From assembly GCA_030605675.1 (NCBI GenBank), contig JAUWHV010000138.1:1-20773 (forward strand): a DNA stretch of 20,773 nt. The letters are read 5' to 3'. A program made the position numbers and the translations under genes. This stretch comes from Deltaproteobacteria bacterium. GTDB taxonomy: Bacteria > Desulfobacterota > Dissulfuribacteria > Dissulfuribacterales > UBA3076. This document shows positions 13,787-20,773 of this stretch, one piece after another. The first letter of the stretch is position 1, and every line of letters begins with the position of its first letter. The notes beneath the pieces are model-generated. The model saw nothing but the letters and a program-made list of their open reading frames with translations, was not told where the DNA came from and ran no database searches.

Positions 13787-14002
13787 GGCATCCTTCATTC
13801 GCCGGTTTACACTTATTCCCAAAAAAGGTGTATTATAGAATCGAATGCTGGATGCCGAAACTGGAAATTAGAAATTAGAAATTAGAGCTGAAGCTGATCA
13901 ATCTATTTTTTATCCAATTTTCAATTTTCAATTTCTAATTTCACTGCCGAAGCACAGGATGAACAAAGTGTAAACTACTTTTGGCTTGCCATGAAGGATG
14001 TC
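13787..14002. mobile_element. Element C: same ends as element B, different hairpin interior
   Basis: The left 52 bp (from GGCATCCTTCATTCGCCGG) are nearly identical to those of element B, and the right end (GTGTAAACTACTTTTGGC to ATGAAGGATGTC) is also shared. The interior is unrelated to element B: three GAAATTA units (13864-13884) face a right arm of TTTTCAA-like units ending TTTCTAATTTC (13914-13942). TGCCGAA occurs at 13853-13859 and 13945-13951, flanking that hairpin as a possible 7-bp duplication. The 13685-14111 gap holds this element and the tig ribosome binding site. Confidence 0.7.
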
Positions 14003-14111
14003 ATGAATCACTTGCAAAATTTCATCTGTTGTTTCTTTTGGAACAGGATTTGGAGTTTTGTGAGCGACTCATATTCAAATAATTGAACTTGTAAAGAAAG
14101 GTAAGAAGTTA

Positions 14112-15410
14112 ATGAAGGTTACAGTCGAAGACATAGGTCCTATTCAGAAACGTCTCTCAGTAGAGATACCCGCTGACGTGGTATCTAAGGAGTTTGACAG
14201 CGCATACAACCAACTGAAAAAGGGAGCAGATATTAAAGGTTTCAGAAAGGGCAAGGCACCTCGCAGCATACTGGAGCGTCACTACGGTCCACAGGTGGAA
14301 AGTGAGGTGCTTGAGAAGCTTATTAAACAGAGCCTGCCCGATGCCCTTAAGGAGGCAAACGTGGAGCTGGTACTTGATCCCCATTTGGATTCAACCTCTC
14401 CCCTAAAGGCCGCCGAAGTTTTTTCTTATTCAGCCCTTTTGGACCTCTGGCCTGAGTTCGAAGTGCCAAAATATAAAGGCCTTGAACTGGAAGAGCCCCT
14501 GGTAGAGGTAAGTGAAGAGGAGACTCAGGAGCAACTTGAGGCACTACTACGCCATTTTGCAACAGTAGAGTCTGTGGGAGAAGACCGTCCTGTGGAAAAG
14601 GGAGATCTTGCAATAATTGATTATGTGGGGGAGATAGATGGTGAGCCTGTGGATGGCCTTTCGGAAGAAAATTACTATCTGGAAGTTGGCGCCGGCTATT
14701 TCAATTCCGTGTTTGAGGAACAACTGCCGGGAATGACTAAAGGTCCTGAGAAGTCTATTGAGGTCAGCTATCCTGAGGACGCTTTAAACGCAAAGGTTGC
14801 CGGCAAAACTGTCCAATTCAAGGTGGTGTTAAAAGACATAAAAAAGCGCGTATCGCCCGAGTTGAACGACGATTTTGCAAAACAGATCGGAGCAAACATC
14901 AAGACCGTTGAAGAATTGAGGGAACGTCTGCGTAAGCAGTTGGAGACAGACAAGCAGAAGGCCGCGAAAAGCAGTCTGAGACAGCAATTCCTGGAACAAT
15001 TGAGGGAACAGGTGGATTTCCCCATACCTGAGAGACTGGTTGATGCCAAGCTCACACAAATGGTGGATAACGTGATAGGTCATCTCCAGGAACGGGGTAT
15101 GGATCTTGAGAGGGCCGGGATGTCGGAGGACCGGCTCCGCGCGAAGATGCGGGAAGACGCTGTTAGCCAAGTGAAGACCGAGATTATTTTGGACAAGATT
15201 GCCGAAGCAGAAGACATTGCCGTGGACCATGACGAGGTTTCCGAATATGCTAAGTACGCGGAAAGCCAATCCCAACAGCTAGGTGTGGACAAGAAGCAGT
15301 TACAGGCCGCAATGGTGCAGAACGTTCTTCCCAAGTTGCGTGCAAAAAAGACCGTGGATTTTCTTTTGAAACAGGCAGTTGTAAAACCGGCCTCCCAGGA
15401 GGTTGATTAA
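14112..15410 (+). CDS. tig: Trigger factor, ribosome-associated chaperone
   Basis: Trigger factor binds the ribosome near the exit tunnel and protects nascent chains. The 432-residue protein has the ribosome-binding N domain with the signature GFRKGKAPRSILERHYG, an FKBP-type prolyl isomerase domain (about 155-240: GDLAIIDYVGEIDGE ... PGMTKG), and a helical C-terminal chaperone domain. The ATG at 14112 follows an AAAGGTAAG purine tract. Tig, clpP and clpX are packed head to tail: the TAA of tig touches the ATG of clpP, and the clpP ribosome binding site (AGGAGG) is inside the end of tig. This order is common in proteobacteria. Element C ends about 110 bp upstream, so the promoter must lie in that short space or within the element. 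Confidence 0.97.
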   Translation: MKVTVEDIGPIQKRLSVEIPADVVSKEFDSAYNQLKKGADIKGFRKGKAPRSILERHYGPQVESEVLEKLIKQSLPDALKEANVELVLDPHLDSTSPLKAAEVFSYSALLDLWPEFEVPKYKGLELEEPLVEVSEEETQEQLEALLRHFATVESVGEDRPVEKGDLAIIDYVGEIDGEPVDGLSEENYYLEVGAGYFNSVFEEQLPGMTKGPEKSIEVSYPEDALNAKVAGKTVQFKVVLKDIKKRVSPELNDDFAKQIGANIKTVEELRERLRKQLETDKQKAAKSSLRQQFLEQLREQVDFPIPERLVDAKLTQMVDNVIGHLQERGMDLERAGMSEDRLRAKMREDAVSQVKTEIILDKIAEAEDIAVDHDEVSEYAKYAESQSQQLGVDKKQLQAAMVQNVLPKLRAKKTVDFLLKQAVVKPASQEVD

Positions 15411-16025
15411 ATGCCGCTTATACCTATTGTTATAGAACAGAGTCCCAGGGGCGAGAGGGCCTACGATATATATTCGCGCCTCCTTAAAGAGCGCATAGTA
15501 TTCCTGGGGGGCGTAGTCGATGATGAAATAGCCAACCTTATTATAGCCCAGTTTCTTTTTCTGGAAGCGGAAGACCCCAAAAGGGACATAACACTTTACA
15601 TAAACTCACCCGGTGGGATAGTTACGGCGGGTTTAGCTATTTATGACACCATGCAATATATCAGACCCGATGTAAGCACACTTTGCCTTGGCCAGGCGGC
15701 CAGTATGGGCGCGATGCTTCTTGCTGCAGGCGCTAAAGGTAAACGTTATACCCTTCCCAACGCAAGAATCCTGATCCATCAGCCCATGGGGGGATTTCAT
15801 GGCCAGGCAACAGATATTGATATCCATGCCAGAGAGATCTTGAGGCTGCGTCAGAAATTAGATGAGATTCTTGCGGCCCACACCGGTCAGCCTCTTGAAA
15901 AGATTCAGGAGGATACTGAGAGAGATTTTTTTATGAGTGGAGAAGAGGCCGGGGAGTATGGCCTTATAGATGAGGTCATTGCAAGACGTGATATCACTCC
16001 CCAGGAGGATAAGCCGAATGGCTAG
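15411..16025 (+). CDS. clpP: ATP-dependent Clp protease proteolytic subunit
   Basis: ClpP is the tetradecameric serine peptidase that degrades substrates unfolded by ClpX or ClpA. The catalytic triad is visible as Ser98 in GQAASMGAMLL, His123 in ILIHQPMGG and Asp172 in TERDFFMS. The oxyanion-side GGI in YINSPGGIV and the C-terminal EYGLIDEVI are also standard. The 204 residues match the family; the N-terminal MPLIPIVIEQSPRGERAYDI is the normal start, with little or no propeptide. It begins directly after the tig stop and ends inside the clpX start in ATGGCTAG, an 8-bp overlap. Confidence 0.98.
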   Translation: MPLIPIVIEQSPRGERAYDIYSRLLKERIVFLGGVVDDEIANLIIAQFLFLEAEDPKRDITLYINSPGGIVTAGLAIYDTMQYIRPDVSTLCLGQAASMGAMLLAAGAKGKRYTLPNARILIHQPMGGFHGQATDIDIHAREILRLRQKLDEILAAHTGQPLEKIQEDTERDFFMSGEEAGEYGLIDEVIARRDITPQEDKPNG

Positions 16026-17277
16026 GACGAAAGATTTTGAAAACCAGGGAAATTTACATTGCTCATTCTGTGGAAAGGGCCAGGAAGAGGTAAAAAAGCT
16101 TATAGCCGGACCGAGTGTATACATTTGTGATGAATGTATAGAACTCTGCAATGATATAATAGCCGAGGAATATGACGGGGAAGACGAGGCTGGCAGTGCA
16201 GAGAACAAGATCCTCAAACCCGCTGAAATAAAGGCCCTTTTGGACGAGTATGTTATTGGCCAGGAGATGGCCAAGAAGATCCTCTCTGTTGCTGTACACA
16301 ACCATTACAAACGCATCGACTCCGGGGTCAATATGGAGGATGTGGAGCTCCAGAAAAGCAACATCATACTCATTGGGCCAACCGGCAGTGGAAAGACCCT
16401 TTTAGCTCAGGTTCTGGCCAAGATCCTTAATGTACCATTCACACTGGCAGACGCCACTACACTGACAGAGGCAGGCTATGTAGGGGAGGATGTGGAAAAT
16501 ATTATACTGAACCTCTTGCAGGCATCTGACTACGATGTGGAACTTGCAAGCCGTGGAATCGTGTATATAGACGAGATCGATAAAATCGCAAGAAAGTCAG
16601 ACAGCGCCTCCATTACAAGAGACGTGTCAGGAGAGGGCGTTCAGCAAGCACTTCTGAAGATCATAGAAGGTACCATGGCCAATGTGCCCCCAAAGGGCGG
16701 GCGCAAACATCCCCAGCAGGACTTTGTTAAGATTGATACTACTAATATACTATTTATATGCGGTGGTGCTTTTGTAGGCCTGGATTCCATTGTTAAGACA
16801 AGAATGGGCAAGTTCTCCATAGGTTTTGGCGCGGATGTTCAGGGCGCACGAGATCTTTCGTTGGGTGAGATTCTCAAGGAGCTGCAGCCGGAAGACCTTA
16901 TAAAATATGGGCTGATCCCAGAGTTCGTTGGCAGAATTCCTGTTGTTGCGACCCTGGAGGAACTGGATAAAGATGACTTGGTGAAGATCCTCCGTGAGCC
17001 CAGAAACGCTTTAGTGAAGCAGTTCCAGAAGCTTTTTGCAATGGATGATGTTGATCTCCACTTTACCGATGGGGCAATAAAGGCAATTGCTCAGGAGGCG
17101 ACAAAGAGAAAGACAGGGGCCCGGGGGCTACGGGCTATTCTGGAGCAGGCCATGTTGAATGTGATGTATGAGCTCCCATCCAGGGAAGGTGTTAAGGAGT
17201 GCGTGATAAGTGAGGATGTAATCCTCAATAAGTCAGAGCCTATACTTCTCTACGAACCCCAGGCCAAGGCATCATAG
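16018..17277 (+). CDS. clpX: ATP-dependent Clp protease ATP-binding subunit
   Basis: ClpX is the hexameric AAA+ unfoldase partner of ClpP. The N-terminal zinc domain has Cys15, Cys18, Cys37 and Cys40 (CSFCGKG, CDECIELC). The AAA+ core shows Walker A GPTGSGKTLLAQ, pore loop GYVG, Walker B VYIDEIDKI, the IGF loop that docks ClpP (FSIGFGA) and sensor 2 GARGLRAI. The frame is open from 15970, but the ATG at 16018 (MARTKDFENQ) is chosen because AGGAGG precedes it and it gives 419 residues, matching the family. The zinc domain starts just after. It overlaps clpP by 8 bp and is followed after 13 bp by lon. Confidence 0.98.
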   Translation: MARTKDFENQGNLHCSFCGKGQEEVKKLIAGPSVYICDECIELCNDIIAEEYDGEDEAGSAENKILKPAEIKALLDEYVIGQEMAKKILSVAVHNHYKRIDSGVNMEDVELQKSNIILIGPTGSGKTLLAQVLAKILNVPFTLADATTLTEAGYVGEDVENIILNLLQASDYDVELASRGIVYIDEIDKIARKSDSASITRDVSGEGVQQALLKIIEGTMANVPPKGGRKHPQQDFVKIDTTNILFICGGAFVGLDSIVKTRMGKFSIGFGADVQGARDLSLGEILKELQPEDLIKYGLIPEFVGRIPVVATLEELDKDDLVKILREPRNALVKQFQKLFAMDDVDLHFTDGAIKAIAQEATKRKTGARGLRAILEQAMLNVMYELPSREGVKECVISEDVILNKSEPILLYEPQAKAS

Positions 17278-17290
17278 CGAGTTATGACCT

Positions 17291-19714
17291 ATGAGTGAAA
17301 AAAAGAAAAATTTAACGGTTTCACTTTTACCCCTTCGCGATATCGTCCTTTTCCCGCATATGGTGGCCCCTCTTTTTGTCGGGCGCGATAAGTCAGTAGA
17401 GGCCATAGAGCAGGCCATGTCTTTGGAGCAGGAGATATTATTAGCTGCCCAAAAGAATGCCAAGGTGGATGATCCCAAGGAGAGGGACATCTATCGGATA
17501 GGGACCCTGGGCACAATACTCCAGTTGCTTCGTCTGCCTGATGGTACGGTCAAGGCCCTGATAGAGGGCAAACGACGGGCCGAGATCAAACATTACGTTC
17601 CCAATCAGGAATATTTTGTGGTGGAGGTAGAGCCCTTGCTGCAGATATCAGACCGCTCGCCTGAGATAGAGGCCCTTATACGAGTCACGGTTAGTGCCTT
17701 TGAGGAGTATGCAAAATATTACAAGAAGATCCCCTCTGAAGTGGCTCTTTCTATTTTTTCCATAACAGATCCCTCCCGATTGGCAGATACCATTGCTTCC
17801 CACATACCGTTGAAGGTCCATGATAAACAGTCCCTGCTGGAGCAGATCCATCCCGGCAGACGCCTTGAGCGGCTTTATGAGCTCATGCGTTCTGAGATCC
17901 AAGTCGTTCGGATGGAACAGCGGGTGAAAGAGCGCGTTAAGAAGCAGATGGAAAAAAACCAGAAAGACTATTATCTCAATGAGCAGATCCGGGCCATTCA
18001 AAAGGAGATGGGCCAGAAAGAAGACTCTCAAACCGATCTGAAAGATCTTGAGCGCCGCATAAAACGCAAGCGTCTCTCCAGGGAGGCAGCGGCCGGGATC
18101 AGGCGGGAATTCAAGAAGCTTAAGATGATGGCTCCCTTGTCTGCCGAGGCCACTGTGGTGAGGAATTATATAGATTGGATACTAGTGCTGCCTTGGTTTG
18201 AGAAGACCAGGGACAAACACGACATAGCTGAAGCAGAGCGAATCCTCAGCGAAGATCACTATGGCCTGGAAAAACCCAAGGAGAGGATTCTGGAATATCT
18301 GGCTGTTCAGAGCCTGGTTAAAAAAATGAAGGGGCCGATCCTGTGTCTGGTCGGACCTCCCGGCGTTGGGAAAACCTCACTTGCGAGATCCGTGGCCCGT
18401 GCCCTGGGGAGAAATTTTGTGCGCCTTTCCCTTGGAGGTGTGAGGGATGAGTCGGAAATCCGCGGCCACCGGCGGACATATATTGGCGCAATGCCTGGAA
18501 AAATCATTCAGTCGCTCAGAAAAGCCAAGTCCAACAACCCTGTGTTTTGCATAGATGAGGTGGATAAGATGAGTTCAGATTTCCGTGGAGATCCTGCATC
18601 TGCCCTCCTGGAGGTCCTGGACCCAGAGCAAAACTTTGCTTTTAATGATCATTATTTGGATCTGGATTATGATCTTTCCCAGGTGATGTTTATCACGACT
18701 GCAAATGCCCTCCATACCATCCCGCTGCCCCTCCAGGACAGAATGGAAATCATAGAACTCCCCGGATATACCGAGGAGGAAAAACTGGAGATAGCAAATG
18801 GTTACTTGCTCCCGAGGCAGCTTGAAGCCCATGGTCTGAAGCCTGAACGGCTCCAGATAAGTAATGGAGCCATCTTAGATATAATTCGTTCTTACACCAG
18901 AGAGGCCGGTGTCAGAAACCTCGAGCGTTTTTTGGCTTCAATCTGCCGCAAGGCGGCTATGGAAGTAGTACGCAATCGAGAGAAGAACCAGATAATCAAA
19001 GTTAACCAGTCGTCTCTTAATAAGCACCTCGGCGTTCCACGTTATCGTTTTGGACAGACAGAGGAGAACGCACAGACAGGTGTGGCTACAGGTCTTGCCT
19101 GGGCCGAAACCGGAGGGTCCCTGCTTCAGATAGAAGCCGTCATCATGCCAGGAAAGGGTAAGCTGACCATTACAGGGAAGCTGGGAGATGTCATGCAGGA
19201 ATCTGCCCATGCAGCTATGAGTTATGTACGTTCAAGGGCTCATGAGTTCAGGCTGCCCTGGGATTTTTATCAAAAAGTTGATATTCACGTACATGTACCC
19301 GAGGGCGGCATACCTAAAGATGGCCCATCGGCGGGTATCACCATTGCCACAGCAATAGCGTCCGCCCTGTTAAAGATTCCTGCCAAGCACAATGTGGCCA
19401 TGACAGGGGAGATCACTTTGAGGGGCAGGATACTCCCGATAGGTGGTCTTAAAGAGAAACTCCTTGCTGCGAGACGCGGTGGTATTGAACATGTTCTAAT
19501 GCCAAAGGAAAATGAGAGAGAATTAAAAGAAATTCCTGCCAAGGTGACGCGCGCTATTCATATCCAGTCGATTGAGCATATGGATGACGTGTTAAAATAT
19601 GCCCTTGTCCTTGAAGATCCGGATAGCCTGTTTGCGGGCGGACCAAGTCCCTCAGAGACGCCATGTTGGTTTACAGAGCAGGAGCAGCAGCCTGAGATTC
19701 ATGCACCTCATTAG
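17291..19714 (+). CDS. lon: Lon protease, ATP-dependent serine protease
   Basis: Lon is a hexameric cytoplasmic protease that clears misfolded proteins and specific regulators. In order: the N-terminal substrate domain starting at LLPLRDIVLFPHMVAPLFVG, a coiled-coil region near 215-265, the AAA+ module with GPPGVGKTSLARS, and the protease domain with catalytic Ser680 in PKDGPSAGITIAT and Lys723 in GLKEKLLAARRGG. The length of 807 residues is normal; the last 30 residues after the domain are low-complexity. The ATG at 17291 has no clear ribosome binding site, so translation may rely on ribosomes ending on clpX 13 bp upstream. No HrcA (CIRCE) operator was seen near the block. Confidence 0.97.
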   Translation: MSEKKKNLTVSLLPLRDIVLFPHMVAPLFVGRDKSVEAIEQAMSLEQEILLAAQKNAKVDDPKERDIYRIGTLGTILQLLRLPDGTVKALIEGKRRAEIKHYVPNQEYFVVEVEPLLQISDRSPEIEALIRVTVSAFEEYAKYYKKIPSEVALSIFSITDPSRLADTIASHIPLKVHDKQSLLEQIHPGRRLERLYELMRSEIQVVRMEQRVKERVKKQMEKNQKDYYLNEQIRAIQKEMGQKEDSQTDLKDLERRIKRKRLSREAAAGIRREFKKLKMMAPLSAEATVVRNYIDWILVLPWFEKTRDKHDIAEAERILSEDHYGLEKPKERILEYLAVQSLVKKMKGPILCLVGPPGVGKTSLARSVARALGRNFVRLSLGGVRDESEIRGHRRTYIGAMPGKIIQSLRKAKSNNPVFCIDEVDKMSSDFRGDPASALLEVLDPEQNFAFNDHYLDLDYDLSQVMFITTANALHTIPLPLQDRMEIIELPGYTEEEKLEIANGYLLPRQLEAHGLKPERLQISNGAILDIIRSYTREAGVRNLERFLASICRKAAMEVVRNREKNQIIKVNQSSLNKHLGVPRYRFGQTEENAQTGVATGLAWAETGGSLLQIEAVIMPGKGKLTITGKLGDVMQESAHAAMSYVRSRAHEFRLPWDFYQKVDIHVHVPEGGIPKDGPSAGITIATAIASALLKIPAKHNVAMTGEITLRGRILPIGGLKEKLLAARRGGIEHVLMPKENERELKEIPAKVTRAIHIQSIEHMDDVLKYALVLEDPDSLFAGGPSPSETPCWFTEQEQQPEIHAPH

Positions 19715-19819
19715 TTTTGCGAATGATTCTTCTGATTAAACTTTTTCGTCTTAGGTATCGATAAGCTTGCCAAGTGGGTAGAGCTTCGGAGGAATTCATT
19801 TTCAAGGGAGGTAGTATAA

Positions 19820-20077
19820 ATGTTAAAAAGTATTTTTGGATCTGTTTTTCTGGTTCTTTTCCTATTCATTTCTGCCTTTGCGGCAATAAATCTTAATACT
19901 GCGGATGAGGCCGCTCTTGAATCCATAAGCGGAATCGGCCCGGCCAAGGCAAGCGCCATAATAAAATACAGAGATGAGCATGGTTCATTTAAGAGTGTGG
20001 ATGAACTTCTGAACGTTAAGGGTGTAGGGCCGAAAATGCTTGATAATATCAAGGAGCAGGTGGAAATTACAAAGTAG
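19820..20077 (+). CDS. ComEA-like secreted helix-hairpin-helix protein
   Basis: The 85-residue protein has an N-terminal signal peptide or anchor (about 5-21, SIFGSVFLVLFLFISAFA) and a tandem helix-hairpin-helix domain with the typical INLNTADEAALESISGIGP and GVGPKMLDNI. This is the DNA-binding domain of ComEA competence proteins, here without the long linker of Gram-positive versions. Short forms like this are widespread in proteobacteria; a role in periplasmic DNA binding is assumed from the family, and no other competence genes are near. The ATG follows GGGAGG. It lies 105 bp after lon and 103 bp before the NusG-like gene, so it may have its own transcript. Confidence 0.88.
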   Translation: MLKSIFGSVFLVLFLFISAFAAINLNTADEAALESISGIGPAKASAIIKYRDEHGSFKSVDELLNVKGVGPKMLDNIKEQVEITK

Positions 20078-20180
20078 GTCGTTGTCCATCCGAGATTCTC
20101 AGGCACCTAAAAACTGAAAGTTCTTTCCGAGTAATGCTCTGCCCGCTAATTTATTGGAAATTAAAATCGGAGGACGATAA

Positions 20181-20687
20181 GTGAACCGAGAATGGTTTGC
20201 GATCAGAACTCAGCCAAGAAAAGAGCAGATTGCAAGGAAACATTACGAACAACAGGATTTTATTGTCTATTTGCCTCTTATTCTCACAATTCGACGGCAC
20301 GCGCGCAGGATTGACAAGGTCCCTCGTCCCTTATTTCCTGGTTACGTTTTTTTGCATCTATCTATAGAAGATCGCAGGTGGAATACTATTAGGAGTACTA
20401 TCGGGGCAACCGGTCCTGTTCGATTCGGTGAGTATTATCCGCCCGTGCCGGACTGGGTTATTGAAGGCCTGCGCGTCCGTGAGGATGAAAGCGGTCTTAT
20501 TTCTCTTGGATCTCAGGGGTCCACATTCAAGCCGGGTGATAGAGTATCTGTGGTTCTAGAAAATTTGGAATATCTTGAGGGGATTTTTCAGGCAGCCAGG
20601 GGGGACGACAGGGCACTGATACTTATGGAGATACTCCACCGGCAGGTATCCACCCTGGTGCCGATGTGGGCGTTGAAGGCTGCTTAA
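20181..20687 (+). CDS. NusG/RfaH-like transcription antitermination protein
   Basis: The 168-residue protein begins with a NusG N-terminal domain (EWFAIRTQPRKEQIARKHYE, PLFPGYVFLHL) and ends with a KOW domain (FKPGDRVSVVLENLEYLEGIF). Specialised NusG paralogues of this length (RfaH, UpxY, LoaP types) bind RNA polymerase and help it read through long polysaccharide operons. The start is GTG at 20181, supported by CGGAGG seven bases upstream. The next gene starts with no gap (TAAATG) and looks like an EPS-associated MarR-type regulator, which favours a polysaccharide role over housekeeping NusG. No ops-like recruitment element was seen in the window. Confidence 0.88.
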   Translation: MNREWFAIRTQPRKEQIARKHYEQQDFIVYLPLILTIRRHARRIDKVPRPLFPGYVFLHLSIEDRRWNTIRSTIGATGPVRFGEYYPPVPDWVIEGLRVREDESGLISLGSQGSTFKPGDRVSVVLENLEYLEGIFQAARGDDRALILMEILHRQVSTLVPMWALKAA

Positions 20688-20773
20688 ATGGTATTGGATG
20701 ATGGGCTGCGGCGCAGTCTTTTCAGAGTTCTCCAGACTGATCCCCTGATGAGTCAGCGTGCCATGGCAAAGGC
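20688..20773 (+). CDS. MarR-type EPS-associated transcriptional regulator, 3' end outside the window
   Basis: The first 28 codons are visible. They read RRSLFRVLQTDPLMSQRAMA in the middle, which resembles the start of the winged-helix domain of EPS-associated MarR-like regulators (a pattern like LLxLLEEnPelSQReLA). The ATG is immediately after the stop of the NusG-like gene, so the two are probably translationally coupled. Only the beginning of the helix-turn-helix can be seen, so the subfamily is tentative. Confidence 0.6.
   Translation, partial: MVLDDGLRRSLFRVLQTDPLMSQRAMAK

Noticed and set aside
14003..14111. Promoter for tig with clear -35 and -10 boxes
   Set aside because: TTGCAA and TTGGAG candidates exist but none pairs with a good -10 at proper spacing; not strong enough to call.
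20078..20180. ops-like RfaH recruitment element
   Set aside because: No GGCGGTAGC-like sequence is present here or elsewhere in the window.

Overview
The window looks like chromosomal DNA of a Gram-negative, surface-polysaccharide-producing bacterium, most likely a deltaproteobacterium (Desulfobacterota). The reasons are gene content and order (trigger factor, ClpP, ClpX, Lon, a ComEA-like protein, a NusG/RfaH-like factor), a PEP-CTERM exosortase substrate behind a sigma-54-type promoter, a Tat-exported iron/manganese superoxide dismutase relative, and gaps full of short palindromic repeats. The taxonomic guess is inference. No rRNA, CRISPR array or intact transposase gene was seen.

Layout. 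The left edge holds the end of a WbqC-like glycan gene (+). Facing it is a minus-strand run read as SOD-like gene, galU, priA, with galU and priA overlapping by 8 bp. From 4507 to 7846 lies an accessory stretch: a composite inverted-repeat element with a second small element inserted in it, a fragment of a DUF4338/DruA-like gene, a lone PEP-CTERM gene (-) with its promoter, an AT-rich palindrome-rich region, a lipoprotein gene (-) and a nested-hairpin repeat. An unrecognised helical protein and aroB (+) follow, facing a PAS histidine kinase (-). A second inverted-repeat element precedes an O6-alkylguanine-DNA alkyltransferase gene, thiL and ndk (all -). tRNA-Leu(UAG) and a third element lead into the proteostasis block tig, clpP, clpX, lon (+). 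After lon come a small ComEA-like secreted HhH protein, a NusG/RfaH-like regulator and the first 28 codons of a MarR-type EPS-associated regulator, which suggest that a polysaccharide cluster begins at the right edge.

How it fits together. GalU (UDP-glucose), the WbqC-like protein, the NusG-like and MarR-type regulators and the PEP-CTERM protein all point to exopolysaccharide or envelope biogenesis. Tig, ClpP, ClpX and Lon form a tightly packed folding and proteolysis unit. AroB, ThiL, Ndk, PriA and the alkyltransferase are housekeeping.

The least ordinary part is the non-coding DNA. Three elements share the end motif GGCATCCTTCAT / ATGAAGGATGCC but carry different hairpin interiors made of degenerate 7-bp tandem units. 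Related 7-bp hairpins lie at 7444-7779 and 11707-11806. A second family with the end motif CTTCTCAATAAGTC sits at 4538-4686 with a candidate 8-bp target duplication, and again between the sigma-54-type promoter and the PEP-CTERM gene. In two places the first family's end lies right at a gene's translation-initiation region.
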